NCBI GenBank assembly: GCA_964561605.1
Contig: CAZLQD010000047.1
Coordinates: 31,680-95,679, forward strand
Origin: JALUZX01 sp964561605
GTDB taxonomy: Bacteria; Planctomycetota; UBA1135; JALUZX01
Direction of reading: 5' to 3'
DNA length: 64,000 nt
Shown here: one piece after another, positions 1 to 7,100 of the stretch
Layout: each line of letters starts with the position of its first letter
Numbering within the stretch: the stretch's first letter is position 1
The notes under the pieces: model-generated
Database searches by the model: none
Seen by the model: the letters and a program-made list of their open reading frames with translations, nothing else
Told to the model about the DNA's origin: nothing
Program-made: the position numbers and the translations under genes

Positions 1-214
1 TCTCGTCCCCTGAATAGAGTTTCACTGCCGGGTGGTTCTCCAGGAGCTTCTCCAACCTGGAGAGGCTGGGGATCCGGGAAACGTACCAGGTGGAAGGGGG
101 GAGGAGTTCCAAGGCCGTCCGGGGTGACTGGGTCTCCTGGGCCCTTGCCGGAAGGATCGGGGCCAAGAGCCAGAACAGGGGAGCGAGAGCGAGGATCCGG
201 GTGTTTCGCTTCAT
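1..214 (-). CDS. secreted protein, N-terminal fragment
   Basis: The first 71 codons of a gene that runs off the left edge. The ATG lies about 6 nt after a GGAGG ribosome site. It begins with a clear signal peptide (Lys-Arg, a hydrophobic stretch, then ending PARAQ). The mature start carries the pattern ELLPPSTWYVSRIPSLSRLE. That resembles the mature start of the lipoprotein at 19305-20969 (RFFPSSTTLFCGLPSPSALE), so the two are probably paralogs. I do not recognise a function; such proteins in related genomes tend to be large secreted proteins of unknown role. The carboxyl end cannot be seen. Confidence 0.7.
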   Translation of the reverse strand, partial: MKRNTRILALAPLFWLLAPILPARAQETQSPRTALELLPPSTWYVSRIPSLSRLEKLLENHPAVKLYSGDE

Positions 215-716
215 CGGTGCACCTCCGGGGTGATCCTGGGGCCCTTCTTTTTCCTCTTCCTTCCGCCGGGTCCCCGGCCAGCGTGAGGAAGCCCAGGGTG
301 TTCGGAAAGGGTGGGAGGATATTCGCCCGTCCCTTCGGGAAAAATGGGGGAATCGGCCCCCCGGGGAGGGACCTTTTCCCCTTTTTTCCGCCTTCGGGCC
401 GGTAGAATCTCTTCCCATGGGCGTCCCCTTCCTTTCGTCCAGAAGGGGCTCCCCAGAAGAGGGAGTTCCTCTCCGGCGAGCCCCCCGGGCCGGGGGGAGA
501 CCCTCCTTCTCCCTTCTCTTCTCCCTGAGGAGCCTGGAGCGCCCGCCCCCCTGAAAGGCCCGGGATTCCTCCCTTCCCCTCTCCTTCCAGCACCGGAGAC
601 GGAGTCCTCCGCCCATCCCCTCCGGGGGGGGCTTCCTCCCTTCCGGGAGAGAAACCCCTACCCGGGAAAGGTTCCTTCCCGAGAGATTTCCCAAGGAGAG
701 CCAGGAGCGGCCAGCC
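215..716. other. divergent intergenic region
   Basis: About 500 bases between two divergently transcribed genes for secreted proteins. It is rich in G- and C-runs and holds no convincing protein gene. The only promoter-like element I see is TAGAAT at 403-408 on the plus strand, with no good -35 box. It lies 8 nt before an ATG (417) that opens a 44-codon frame of low plausibility. The promoters of both flanking genes are expected here. Confidence 0.5.
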
Positions 717-3700
717 ATGAAAGACCCAGGAAGACTTCTCCTCTTCTTTGTTTTCCTTCTTCTCTTCTCTCCCGCGGCGCCGGCCCAGAAACTCACCCTC
801 CAGGAGGTGATCTCCCTCAAGAAGATGGGTTTCACCGAAGGGGAGGTGGTCCGGGCGATCCGAAAGTCGGGCCTGGCCTTCACCCTGGACGAAGAGGCCA
901 GGAAGAAGCTCAGGGAAGCGGGCTTTAGGCCCTCCTTCTTCGAGGCCCTGGCGGCCTTCGCGCCCTCCCGCCCGCCGGGAGAGGAAGGATCGGCCCTTCT
1001 CGCCCTGGTCCAAAGAAAGGCCCCCGTCGAGGAGATCCTACGGAGGATGGCCGCCCTCCCCGGGGACCACCTGGCCCGGCTCCGGGCCCCCCTGGAGAAG
1101 GCCGGAGCCCCCCAGGCGGTCCTCCTGGCGGCCCGTGGGAAACCTTTGACCGTAAAAGACCTGGAGGACCTGGCCGCAGCCGGAACCCCCAAGGGGGCCT
1201 ATGCCCTGCTCGCGGAGATGCTTGGGGTCCGAAAGGAGGCGATCCCTCCCGGGAAGGCCCTGGACCTGGCCCGCCGGGGAGTCCCTCCCGGAGTGATCAA
1301 GCGTTTCAGGGCGGGTTCTTCCCCGGGCGGGGAAGCAGGGGTGGAGGAGGGATCCCCCCGCCGGTCCGCCCTGGAGGCCCTCCAGTCCCTTGTCGTGAAG
1401 GAGGGCGAATACTCCCACCTGGGCAAACGCTTCGTTCTCCGGTGTCCCCCGGGATGGAGGCTCATTCGGGGAATCGACGACGGGGACGTCTTCTACGCCC
1501 TCACACCCAGGAGGAGGGGGGACGACCCGGATTCCCTGGACGTCCTGCTGGAACTCTCCCTGGTTCCTTTCCCAGAGGACGCCCGTTCCTGGGGCCGGGG
1601 GCCGGCGGACGTCCTGGAGAAACTCCTTCCTTCCATTCTTCTCTCCGAGCCCGGCCTGGAGCTCACCGGGAAGGTGGAGGAGACCCTGGTGGGCGGACTG
1701 GAAGGGGCGGTGGTCCCCTTCCGGGGGACCTTCAAGAACCGGAAGGGCGAATACCTGGGCGTGGCGGCCCTTGCCCTGGAAGGGGACCTGGCCTACCTGG
1801 TGGAGGCCACGGCCTCGAAGGAGCTCTTCCCTCTCTACGGGGGGGATTTCCTCTCCATCCTGGAGAGGTCCAGGTTCGGAAGACCCGCTCCCTCCACGAG
1901 GGGGCCGGACCGGGATCCGAGCGAGCTCGTCCGGAAGTACAAAGGTTCCGTCGTGGTCGTGAACGCCTCCACCGACCTGGAGGGGAGCCAGGGCACGGGG
2001 TTCATCGTCTCCCGTGACGGTTACATTCTCACGAACTGGCACGTCGTCTGGGACGCCCGGAGGAACCGCCCTTACCGGGAGTTCACCGTCTCCTGGGACG
2101 ACTCCCTCAAGAGGCCCTCCAAGAAGGCCCGCCTGGTCGGTTGGGTCCACAAGGTGAGCCGCCAGGTGCGGGTCGGCGGAATCGACCTGGCCCTCCTCGA
2201 GATCGACCCGGGGGACTACACCCCCATCCCCCTGACCCGGCTGAAGGACGTGGAACTCGGCGACGGGGTGATCGCCATGGGGTTTCCCAGGTCCGACCTG
2301 GTTTCGGGGTATTCCATCTTCATCACCAAGGGCGTGGTGGTCCGCTTCAACCGGGACCTTTCGGGAAGGGTGGAGGCCGTGGCCACCGACGCGAAGATCA
2401 CCCACGGCAACAGCGGCGGGCCCTGCCTCAGTCTCAAGACCGGCGGCGCCCTGGGCCTCAACACCTGGGGATTCGACATCGATCCCGCCGCCGGGGACCT
2501 GAACGACATGGTGGGTTACTACTTCGTCTGCCCCGCCGAGGCGGCCATGAGGGAGTTCCCCCTCGCCGTGGACCTTGGGATTCCCGCCGACAGGAAATTG
2601 AGCTTCCTGGACTACTACGAACTCTCCCGCATCTACTCGGTCCTGGGCTCCCCGAGGGCCGCTCTCCGACTGGCCGAAAAGGCTCTCCGGGAGAAGCCGG
2701 ACTCGGCCTACGCCCTGGCCCAGAAGGCCCAGTGCCTGGCGGCCTCCGCCGTCGAGGAACTCCAGGAGGACCCTGCGAAGGCCCTGGCCTCGGCCAAGGA
2801 GGCGGCGGCGGTCTTCAAGAAGGCCCTGGACATCCGGCCGGACTACGAGGACGCCCTCACCACCCTCACCGACCTCCTGCTGGAACTGGAAGAGCCGGCC
2901 GATGCGGCCCGGTACGCCCGGAAGTGCGTCCGCCTCTTTCCCCGTGACTGGGAGGGTCACTTCCTGCTGGCCAAGGCGCTCCTGGCCCTGAAGAAGAAGG
3001 ACGAGGGGGAGAGGGAGCTCCGGAAGGCCATGGACCTCTCGCGGAACCTCGTGGGGGATCCCTGGATCCTGGCGGGGAACCTGGCCTACGCCCGGGGAGA
3101 CTACGAGAAGGGGCGGGAGTATTTCCGGAAAGCCGCCCGGATCCGTCCCGGCGATTTGACCGCCCGTATGGGCGTCGTGGAGTACCTGGAGCTGGAAAAG
3201 CGCTGGAACGAGGCGGCCTCGGCCTACCGGGGCCTCCTGGCCGAATTCCCGGGAAACCCCCTTCTCTTCTTCCGGATCGGCGTATGCCTCCGGAACGAAG
3301 GCAAGGCCGGCGAGGCCCTCAAGGCCTACGGGAAGGCCCTCTCGGAGTTCCGGAAGCGCGGATTTCCTCCCCCGGCGGACCTCCTCCTGGACGTGGCGGA
3401 CATCTTCCTGAAGGAGAAGAAGAAACCCGCCATGGGGGCCCGATTCCTCTCGATGTTCCTCCTCTACTACGGCAACGAGCGGGAGGCCCTGGATGTCCAC
3501 CTGAAGCTGGCCGGGATCCTGGAGCGTCCCGGGGCGGCGGCGGCCCACGTGCGGCGGGCTGCGGCCCTGGCGGAGAAACTGGGGGTGAAGGACTTCCATC
3601 CTCCCCGGGACCTCCCCGACATGGACTTGAGCCTGGAGGACATCCACTACCTCCTCTCCCTGGGATACCCGCCTTCCGTGGCGGCGGACCTGATCCTCCA

Positions 3701-4136
3701 TACCGCCCTCACCTTCGCCCCGAGGACCAAGGCCGACGTGGAGGCCCTGGTGAAGAAGGAGAAGCTCCCCCTCGTGGTGGTGAAGGCCATCCTGGCGGCG
3801 GCCCGGAAGGGAAGGGGCGCCGGGGCGGGTGGTCCGGCCCGCCGGGGCGGGAGGGTCTCCCTGGTGGGCCGGTGGCGGGCCTCGATCTTCATCCCCAACG
3901 CGGGCCGGTATACCGAGGTGGACGAGTTCACTCCCGACGGCCGCTTCACGACCCTGGCGGAGCTCAACGGCCGGACCATGAGGTACTCCGGGACCTACAG
4001 GGTGGAAGGCGACGAGATCGTCTTCACCAAGGACACCGGCGGGGGCTACCGGGAGACTTTCAGGGTGGTCGGACCGGGCCACATCCAGGTCTACCAGCCC
4101 AAGATCGACCAGTGGGTGGACTTCCGGAAGGAGTGA
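717..4136 (+). CDS. secreted HtrA-like serine protease with TPR repeats
   Basis: A 1139-residue exported protein. Residues 1-23 form a signal peptide ending APAQ. Next comes an Ala/Leu-rich helical region (about 25-210), then a domain around residues 240-400 that I cannot name. A trypsin-fold protease domain (about 405-615) follows, with an apparent complete triad: His442 in ILTNWHVV, Asp490 in GIDLALLEID and Ser566 in HGNSGGP. Residues about 640-930 look like TPR repeats, with recurrent Ala-Leu-Ala and Tyr-x-Lys-Ala patterns. The last 75 residues read like a small beta-barrel domain (LVGRWRASIF to the end). No PDZ domain is evident, unlike classical DegP. The protein probably acts in the periplasm or at the surface as a protease or scaffold; its substrate is unknown. 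A GGAG ribosome site precedes the ATG, and a strong terminator follows. Confidence 0.85.
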   Translation: MKDPGRLLLFFVFLLLFSPAAPAQKLTLQEVISLKKMGFTEGEVVRAIRKSGLAFTLDEEARKKLREAGFRPSFFEALAAFAPSRPPGEEGSALLALVQRKAPVEEILRRMAALPGDHLARLRAPLEKAGAPQAVLLAARGKPLTVKDLEDLAAAGTPKGAYALLAEMLGVRKEAIPPGKALDLARRGVPPGVIKRFRAGSSPGGEAGVEEGSPRRSALEALQSLVVKEGEYSHLGKRFVLRCPPGWRLIRGIDDGDVFYALTPRRRGDDPDSLDVLLELSLVPFPEDARSWGRGPADVLEKLLPSILLSEPGLELTGKVEETLVGGLEGAVVPFRGTFKNRKGEYLGVAALALEGDLAYLVEATASKELFPLYGGDFLSILERSRFGRPAPSTRGPDRDPSELVRKYKGSVVVVNASTDLEGSQGTGFIVSRDGYILTNWHVVWDARRNRPYREFTVSWDDSLKRPSKKARLVGWVHKVSRQVRVGGIDLALLEIDPGDYTPIPLTRLKDVELGDGVIAMGFPRSDLVSGYSIFITKGVVVRFNRDLSGRVEAVATDAKITHGNSGGPCLSLKTGGALGLNTWGFDIDPAAGDLNDMVGYYFVCPAEAAMREFPLAVDLGIPADRKLSFLDYYELSRIYSVLGSPRAALRLAEKALREKPDSAYALAQKAQCLAASAVEELQEDPAKALASAKEAAAVFKKALDIRPDYEDALTTLTDLLLELEEPADAARYARKCVRLFPRDWEGHFLLAKALLALKKKDEGERELRKAMDLSRNLVGDPWILAGNLAYARGDYEKGREYFRKAARIRPGDLTARMGVVEYLELEKRWNEAASAYRGLLAEFPGNPLLFFRIGVCLRNEGKAGEALKAYGKALSEFRKRGFPPPADLLLDVADIFLKEKKKPAMGARFLSMFLLYYGNEREALDVHLKLAGILERPGAAAAHVRRAAALAEKLGVKDFHPPRDLPDMDLSLEDIHYLLSLGYPPSVAADLILHTALTFAPRTKADVEALVKKEKLPLVVVKAILAAARKGRGAGAGGPARRGGRVSLVGRWRASIFIPNAGRYTEVDEFTPDGRFTTLAELNGRTMRYSGTYRVEGDEIVFTKDTGGGYRETFRVVGPGHIQVYQPKIDQWVDFRKE

Positions 4137-4210
4137 GTCCCCCCGGGTCGCCGGGCCCTGCCGGGCCGGGGAAGAAAGACAATAAATAATGTTGTCCCCC
4201 GGTCCTCTCC

Positions 4211-4252
4211 CTCCCGCCTCCTTCCCCCGGGGAGGGGGCGGGAGATTTTTTT
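4211..4252 (+). terminator. Rho-independent terminator of the protease gene
   Basis: Inverted repeat CTCCCGCC (4211-4218) / GGCGGGAG (4237-4244) with a further CCCC/GGGG inner stem, followed by seven T residues at 4246-4252. It separates the protease gene from the regulator-led operon. Confidence 0.8.
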
Positions 4253-4296
4253 CTCCTTCTCCGTGAAATTCCCCGGGAGGCGGAGCTCTTCATTAC

Positions 4297-4312
4297 ATCA
4301 TGATTTCGTGAT
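4297..4312 (+). promoter_or_regulatory. imperfect palindrome, possible ArsR operator
   Basis: ATCATGATTTCGTGAT matches its own reverse complement at 12 of 16 positions. It sits 20 nt before the start of the ArsR-type regulator, where autoregulated members of that family usually bind. The promoter itself is not obvious. Binding is inferred from position and symmetry only. Confidence 0.45.
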
Positions 4313-4332
4313 ACCTCCGGCCGGAGTCCTTC

Positions 4333-4662
4333 ATGGAGATCGGGATCAACTGCTACGTGATGCGGGACTACGTGGCGCACTTCGCCAACCCGGTGCGCCT
4401 CAAGATCCTCTGTTGCCTCACCGAGGGGAGGGCCTGCGTCACCGACCTGGTCCAGGCAACCAGGGAAAAGCAATCCACCGTCTCCCAGCAGCTCAAGAAC
4501 CTCCTCCTGGCGGGCTTCATCGCCAGGCAGAGGGAGGGGAGCCGCGTCTACTACCAGATCGCCCTGCCGGCGGTGAAGAAGACCATGGAGTTCCTGGACC
4601 AGCTCGCCGCCGAGCTGACCCAGGCCCGGATCCGGCCCGTCCTCGAGGAAAAGGAGTCCTGA
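4333..4662 (+). CDS. ArsR-family transcriptional regulator
   Basis: A 109-residue winged helix-turn-helix protein of usual ArsR length. The recognition region is REKQSTVSQQLKNLLLAGFI (residues 55-74), followed by a wing REGSRVYYQI. Cysteines lie at 7, 27, 28 and 34. Cys34 in RACVTDL falls where classical ArsR/SmtB proteins have their ELCVCDL metal site, but the second Cys of that motif is Thr. The sensor could therefore be metal, thiol or redox based. The stop lies 1 nt before the first antiporter gene, so it is almost certainly co-transcribed with, and probably controls, the whole oxidoreductase operon. The sulfur-responsive regulator SurR of Pyrococcus, which controls mbx, is also of ArsR type; the parallel is suggestive only. 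Confidence 0.85.
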   Translation: MEIGINCYVMRDYVAHFANPVRLKILCCLTEGRACVTDLVQATREKQSTVSQQLKNLLLAGFIARQREGSRVYYQIALPAVKKTMEFLDQLAAELTQARIRPVLEEKES

Positions 4663-4663
4663 C

Positions 4664-5167
4664 ATGGATCACCGATGGCGTTCCATCTCCATCGCCACCG
4701 TCTTCTACTGGCTGCTCTGGCTCGTGCTGGTCCAGAGCTTCGACCCCCAGGAGATGCTCGCCGGGGCGGTGGTGGCCTTCTTCGTGGCCTTCCTCTCCAG
4801 GGGGGAGCCCTTCTCCACGCCCGTGAAGTGCCTCCTCTCCCCCAAGAGGATCGCCTACACCATCGCCTACGTCTTCTACCTCTTCTTCGCCATCGTCCGC
4901 TCCAACCTGGACGTGGCCCGGCGGGTGGTCTCGCCCAAGCTCCCCATCAACCCGGGGATCGTGAAGATCAAGACCCGCCTCAAGAGCCCGCTTGGGAAGA
5001 TGATCCTGGCCAACTCCATCACCCTTACGCCGGGCACCCTCACGGTGGACGTCAAGGGGGAGGATTTCTACATCCACTGGATCGACGTGGAGACCAAGGA
5101 CGTGCAGGCCGCCACGGAGAAGATCGCGGCCGGTTTCGAGAAGTTCCTGGAGGTGATCTGTGGCTGA
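4664..5167 (+). CDS. mrpE: Mrp antiporter subunit E (MnhE-like)
   Basis: A 167-residue membrane protein with about three N-terminal hydrophobic segments and a soluble C-terminal half containing ANSITLTPGTLTVDV and FYIHWIDV, the hallmark region of MrpE/MnhE. It is the first structural subunit of the ion-pumping module and corresponds to MbxA/MbsA in archaeal complexes. The start is 1 nt after the regulator stop and the end overlaps the next gene by 8 nt, which implies translational coupling. Confidence 0.9.
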   Translation: MDHRWRSISIATVFYWLLWLVLVQSFDPQEMLAGAVVAFFVAFLSRGEPFSTPVKCLLSPKRIAYTIAYVFYLFFAIVRSNLDVARRVVSPKLPINPGIVKIKTRLKSPLGKMILANSITLTPGTLTVDVKGEDFYIHWIDVETKDVQAATEKIAAGFEKFLEVICG

Positions 5168-5420
5168 CCTGATCCTGGAATTGGCCCTGGTCCTGGCCGG
5201 ACTCGGGGTCCTTCTGGCGAGTTACCGCCTCCTCAAGGGCCCTTGCCCCCCCAGCCGCGCCGTGGCCCTGGACGTGCTCACCTTGATCACCATCCCCCTC
5301 CTGGTGGGGGCGGCGGTCATGACGGGGCGGGCCATCTACCTGGACGTGGCCCTGGTCTACGCCCTCCTTTCCTTCCTGGGCGTGGTCTCCCTGGCCCGTT
5401 ACTTCGAGAAGGGGGTGTGA
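5160..5420 (+). CDS. mrpF: Mrp antiporter subunit F (MnhF-like)
   Basis: An 86-residue protein with three hydrophobic helices, matching MrpF in length and in the conserved RLLKGPCPPSRAVALDVLT region. It starts with GTG inside the end of mrpE. It is a small integral subunit of the membrane ion-translocating module. Confidence 0.88.
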   Translation: MADLILELALVLAGLGVLLASYRLLKGPCPPSRAVALDVLTLITIPLLVGAAVMTGRAIYLDVALVYALLSFLGVVSLARYFEKGV

Positions 5421-5421
5421 G

Positions 5422-5775
5422 ATGAGCGCCTACCAGCTCGCCGGAGCCCTCCTGGCCTTCCTGGGCGCCCTGTTCCTCTTCCTGGGCGCATTGGGAATCG
5501 TCAGGATGCCCGACCTCTACAACCGGATGCAGGCCGGCACCAAGGCCACCACTCTCGGAAACATCCTCACCCTGGCGGGGCTCGCCCTCTACCACCCCTC
5601 CTGGGCGCTGAAGATCGGCGTCATCGCCCTCTTCGTCCTGGTCACCAACCCGCTCTCCTCCCACGCCCTGGCCAGGGCGGCCCACGGCGCCGGAGTCCCC
5701 CTCACGGAGGGGTCGGTCTCGGACGCCCTCGAGGAGGATCGTTCCCCGGAAGGGGGGGAGGCCCTGGAGTCATGA
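5422..5775 (+). CDS. mrpG: Mrp antiporter subunit G (MnhG-like)
   Basis: 117 residues with three hydrophobic segments. The conserved MrpG core is GIVRMPDLYNRMQAGTKATT (residues 28-47), followed by VTNPLSSHALARAAH. The C-terminal tail after residue 97 is acidic and variable. It starts 1 nt after mrpF and overlaps the next gene by 4 nt. Confidence 0.9.
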   Translation: MSAYQLAGALLAFLGALFLFLGALGIVRMPDLYNRMQAGTKATTLGNILTLAGLALYHPSWALKIGVIALFVLVTNPLSSHALARAAHGAGVPLTEGSVSDALEEDRSPEGGEALES

Positions 5776-6011
5776 TCTATTTGGACGTATTGCTCTGCAT
5801 CCTCACCGTAATCTGCGCCGTGGCCGCCATGGTGACCCGCAAGCTCGTTGCGGCGGCAATCCTGGCGGGCGTGGTCTCCCTCGTCGTGTCCTATCTCTTC
5901 GTGAGGATGAAGGCCCCCGACGTGGCCATGACGGAAGCGGCCATCGGGGCCGCCCTCTCGACGGTCATCTTTCTCATCGCCATCAGGCGCACCGAGGAGG
6001 AAGAGAGATGA
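5772..6011 (+). CDS. DUF4040 / MbhD-like subunit (MrpA C-terminal domain)
   Basis: 79 residues, three hydrophobic helices. The core KAPDVAMTEAAIGAALSTVI is the signature of the stand-alone domain that forms part of the C-terminus of large MrpA proteins (MbhD/MbxD in hydrogenase-like complexes). Its ATGA start overlaps the mrpG stop, and it overlaps the following subunit in the same way. Confidence 0.88.
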   Translation: MIYLDVLLCILTVICAVAAMVTRKLVAAAILAGVVSLVVSYLFVRMKAPDVAMTEAAIGAALSTVIFLIAIRRTEEEER

Positions 6012-6718
6012 AGCAAGTCCTGGCGGTCCTGTTCCTCCTGGTCCTGGCCTTCCTGCTGGCCGGCCTTGTCCCCATGGCCTCCAAGGCCGGCAACGGCTGG
6101 GTCGGGGATTATTACGCCACCCATGGTATAGCCGACAACAGGGGTTCCAACCTGGTCACGTCCATCGTGGTGAACTACCGAGGCCTGGACACCCTGGGCG
6201 AGGTGACGGTCCTCTTCCTCTCGGTCATGGGTGTGGGTTTCATCCTCCGGCGCAGGGAGGGCTCTCCCAGGTTCGCCCCCGTCCCGGCGAGCCCCATCGT
6301 GGACACGGGGGCCAACCTCCTCTTCGGCTCCATCCTCCTCCTGGGGGCCTACATCTTCGTCCACGGCCACCTGACGCCGGGAGGCGGCTTCCAGGGTGGT
6401 TCTGTGATCGCTTCCGGGGTGCTCCTCCTGATCCTGGCCCGCCGGGACCGGGAACTCTCCCACGATCTCCTCGCCTGGCTCGAGTCCCTCTCGGGCTTCG
6501 GTTACGCCCTGGTCGGCCTGGTGGGGCTGGTCGTGGCCGGATCCTTCCTGGCCAACAAGGGAGTCCTTCCCCTGGGCACCTGGAACCGTCTCTTCTCGGC
6601 CGGTGTGATCCCGATCATCTATATCCTGATCGGCCTCAAGGTGGGGGCCGAGCTCTCCACCCTCCTGGACATCATGATCCGCGACCCCGAAGCCGTCGCC
6701 CACGGGGGAGGAAACTGA
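6008..6718 (+). CDS. mrpB: MrpB-type subunit with MbhE-like N-terminus
   Basis: 236 residues. The first 90 residues (GDYYATHGIADNRGSNLVTS, then DTLGEVTVLFLSVMGV) match the MbhE-like end of MrpA. The remainder (GAYIFVHGHLTPGGGFQGGS and following) is MrpB/MnhB. It is therefore a natural fusion of two pieces that are separate genes in many archaeal mbh or mbs operons. All hydrophobic segments fit an integral membrane subunit. It overlaps the previous gene by 4 nt and ends 1 nt before the next. Confidence 0.88.
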   Translation: MKQVLAVLFLLVLAFLLAGLVPMASKAGNGWVGDYYATHGIADNRGSNLVTSIVVNYRGLDTLGEVTVLFLSVMGVGFILRRREGSPRFAPVPASPIVDTGANLLFGSILLLGAYIFVHGHLTPGGGFQGGSVIASGVLLLILARRDRELSHDLLAWLESLSGFGYALVGLVGLVVAGSFLANKGVLPLGTWNRLFSAGVIPIIYILIGLKVGAELSTLLDIMIRDPEAVAHGGGN

Positions 6719-6719
6719 G

Positions 6720-7100
6720 ATGAACATCACCATGGTTTACGTCGGCACCGCCGTGGCCCTGGTCCTCGTCGGGCTGGGCGGCGTCCTTCTCAAGCGGAAC
6801 ATCCTCAAGATGGTCCTGGCCCTCGACATCGTCGAGACCGGGGTGAACCTCCTGCTGATCGGCATCGGATATACGCCCGGCCGGGAGGCCCCCATCGTGG
6901 ACAACGCGGCCTTCTTCGCGGACCGGGCCAAGGAGACCGTCAACGCCTCGGCCGTGGTGGATCCCGTTCCCCAGGCCCTGGTTCTGACGGCCATCGTCAT
7001 CGGGCTCGGAACGACGGCCTTGATGCTCTCATACGTCATCAGGCTCTACGCTCAGAAGAAGACCCTGGACATCAGGGAGTTCGGGAGGCTCAAGTGGTAG
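6720..7100 (+). CDS. mrpC: Mrp antiporter subunit C (NuoK-like)
   Basis: 126 residues with three membrane helices, homologous to NuoK. Recognisable stretches are KRNILKMVLALDIVETGVNL and PVPQALVLTAIVIGLGTTAL. It supplies part of the proton/cation path next to the large antiporter subunits. The stop overlaps the GTG of the following fused subunit by 7 nt. Confidence 0.9.
   Translation: MNITMVYVGTAVALVLVGLGGVLLKRNILKMVLALDIVETGVNLLLIGIGYTPGREAPIVDNAAFFADRAKETVNASAVVDPVPQALVLTAIVIGLGTTALMLSYVIRLYAQKKTLDIREFGRLKW

Noticed and set aside
311..928. A 205-codon plus-strand frame before and across the start of the protease gene
   Set aside because: Pro/Arg/Gly-rich, no ribosome site, and it overlaps the signal peptide region of a clear gene.
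1038..4082. A 1014-codon open frame on the minus strand over the protease gene
   Set aside because: It is the antisense shadow of a G+C-rich gene; it is low-complexity, rich in Gly/Pro/Arg/His and lacks a ribosome site and any recognisable motif.
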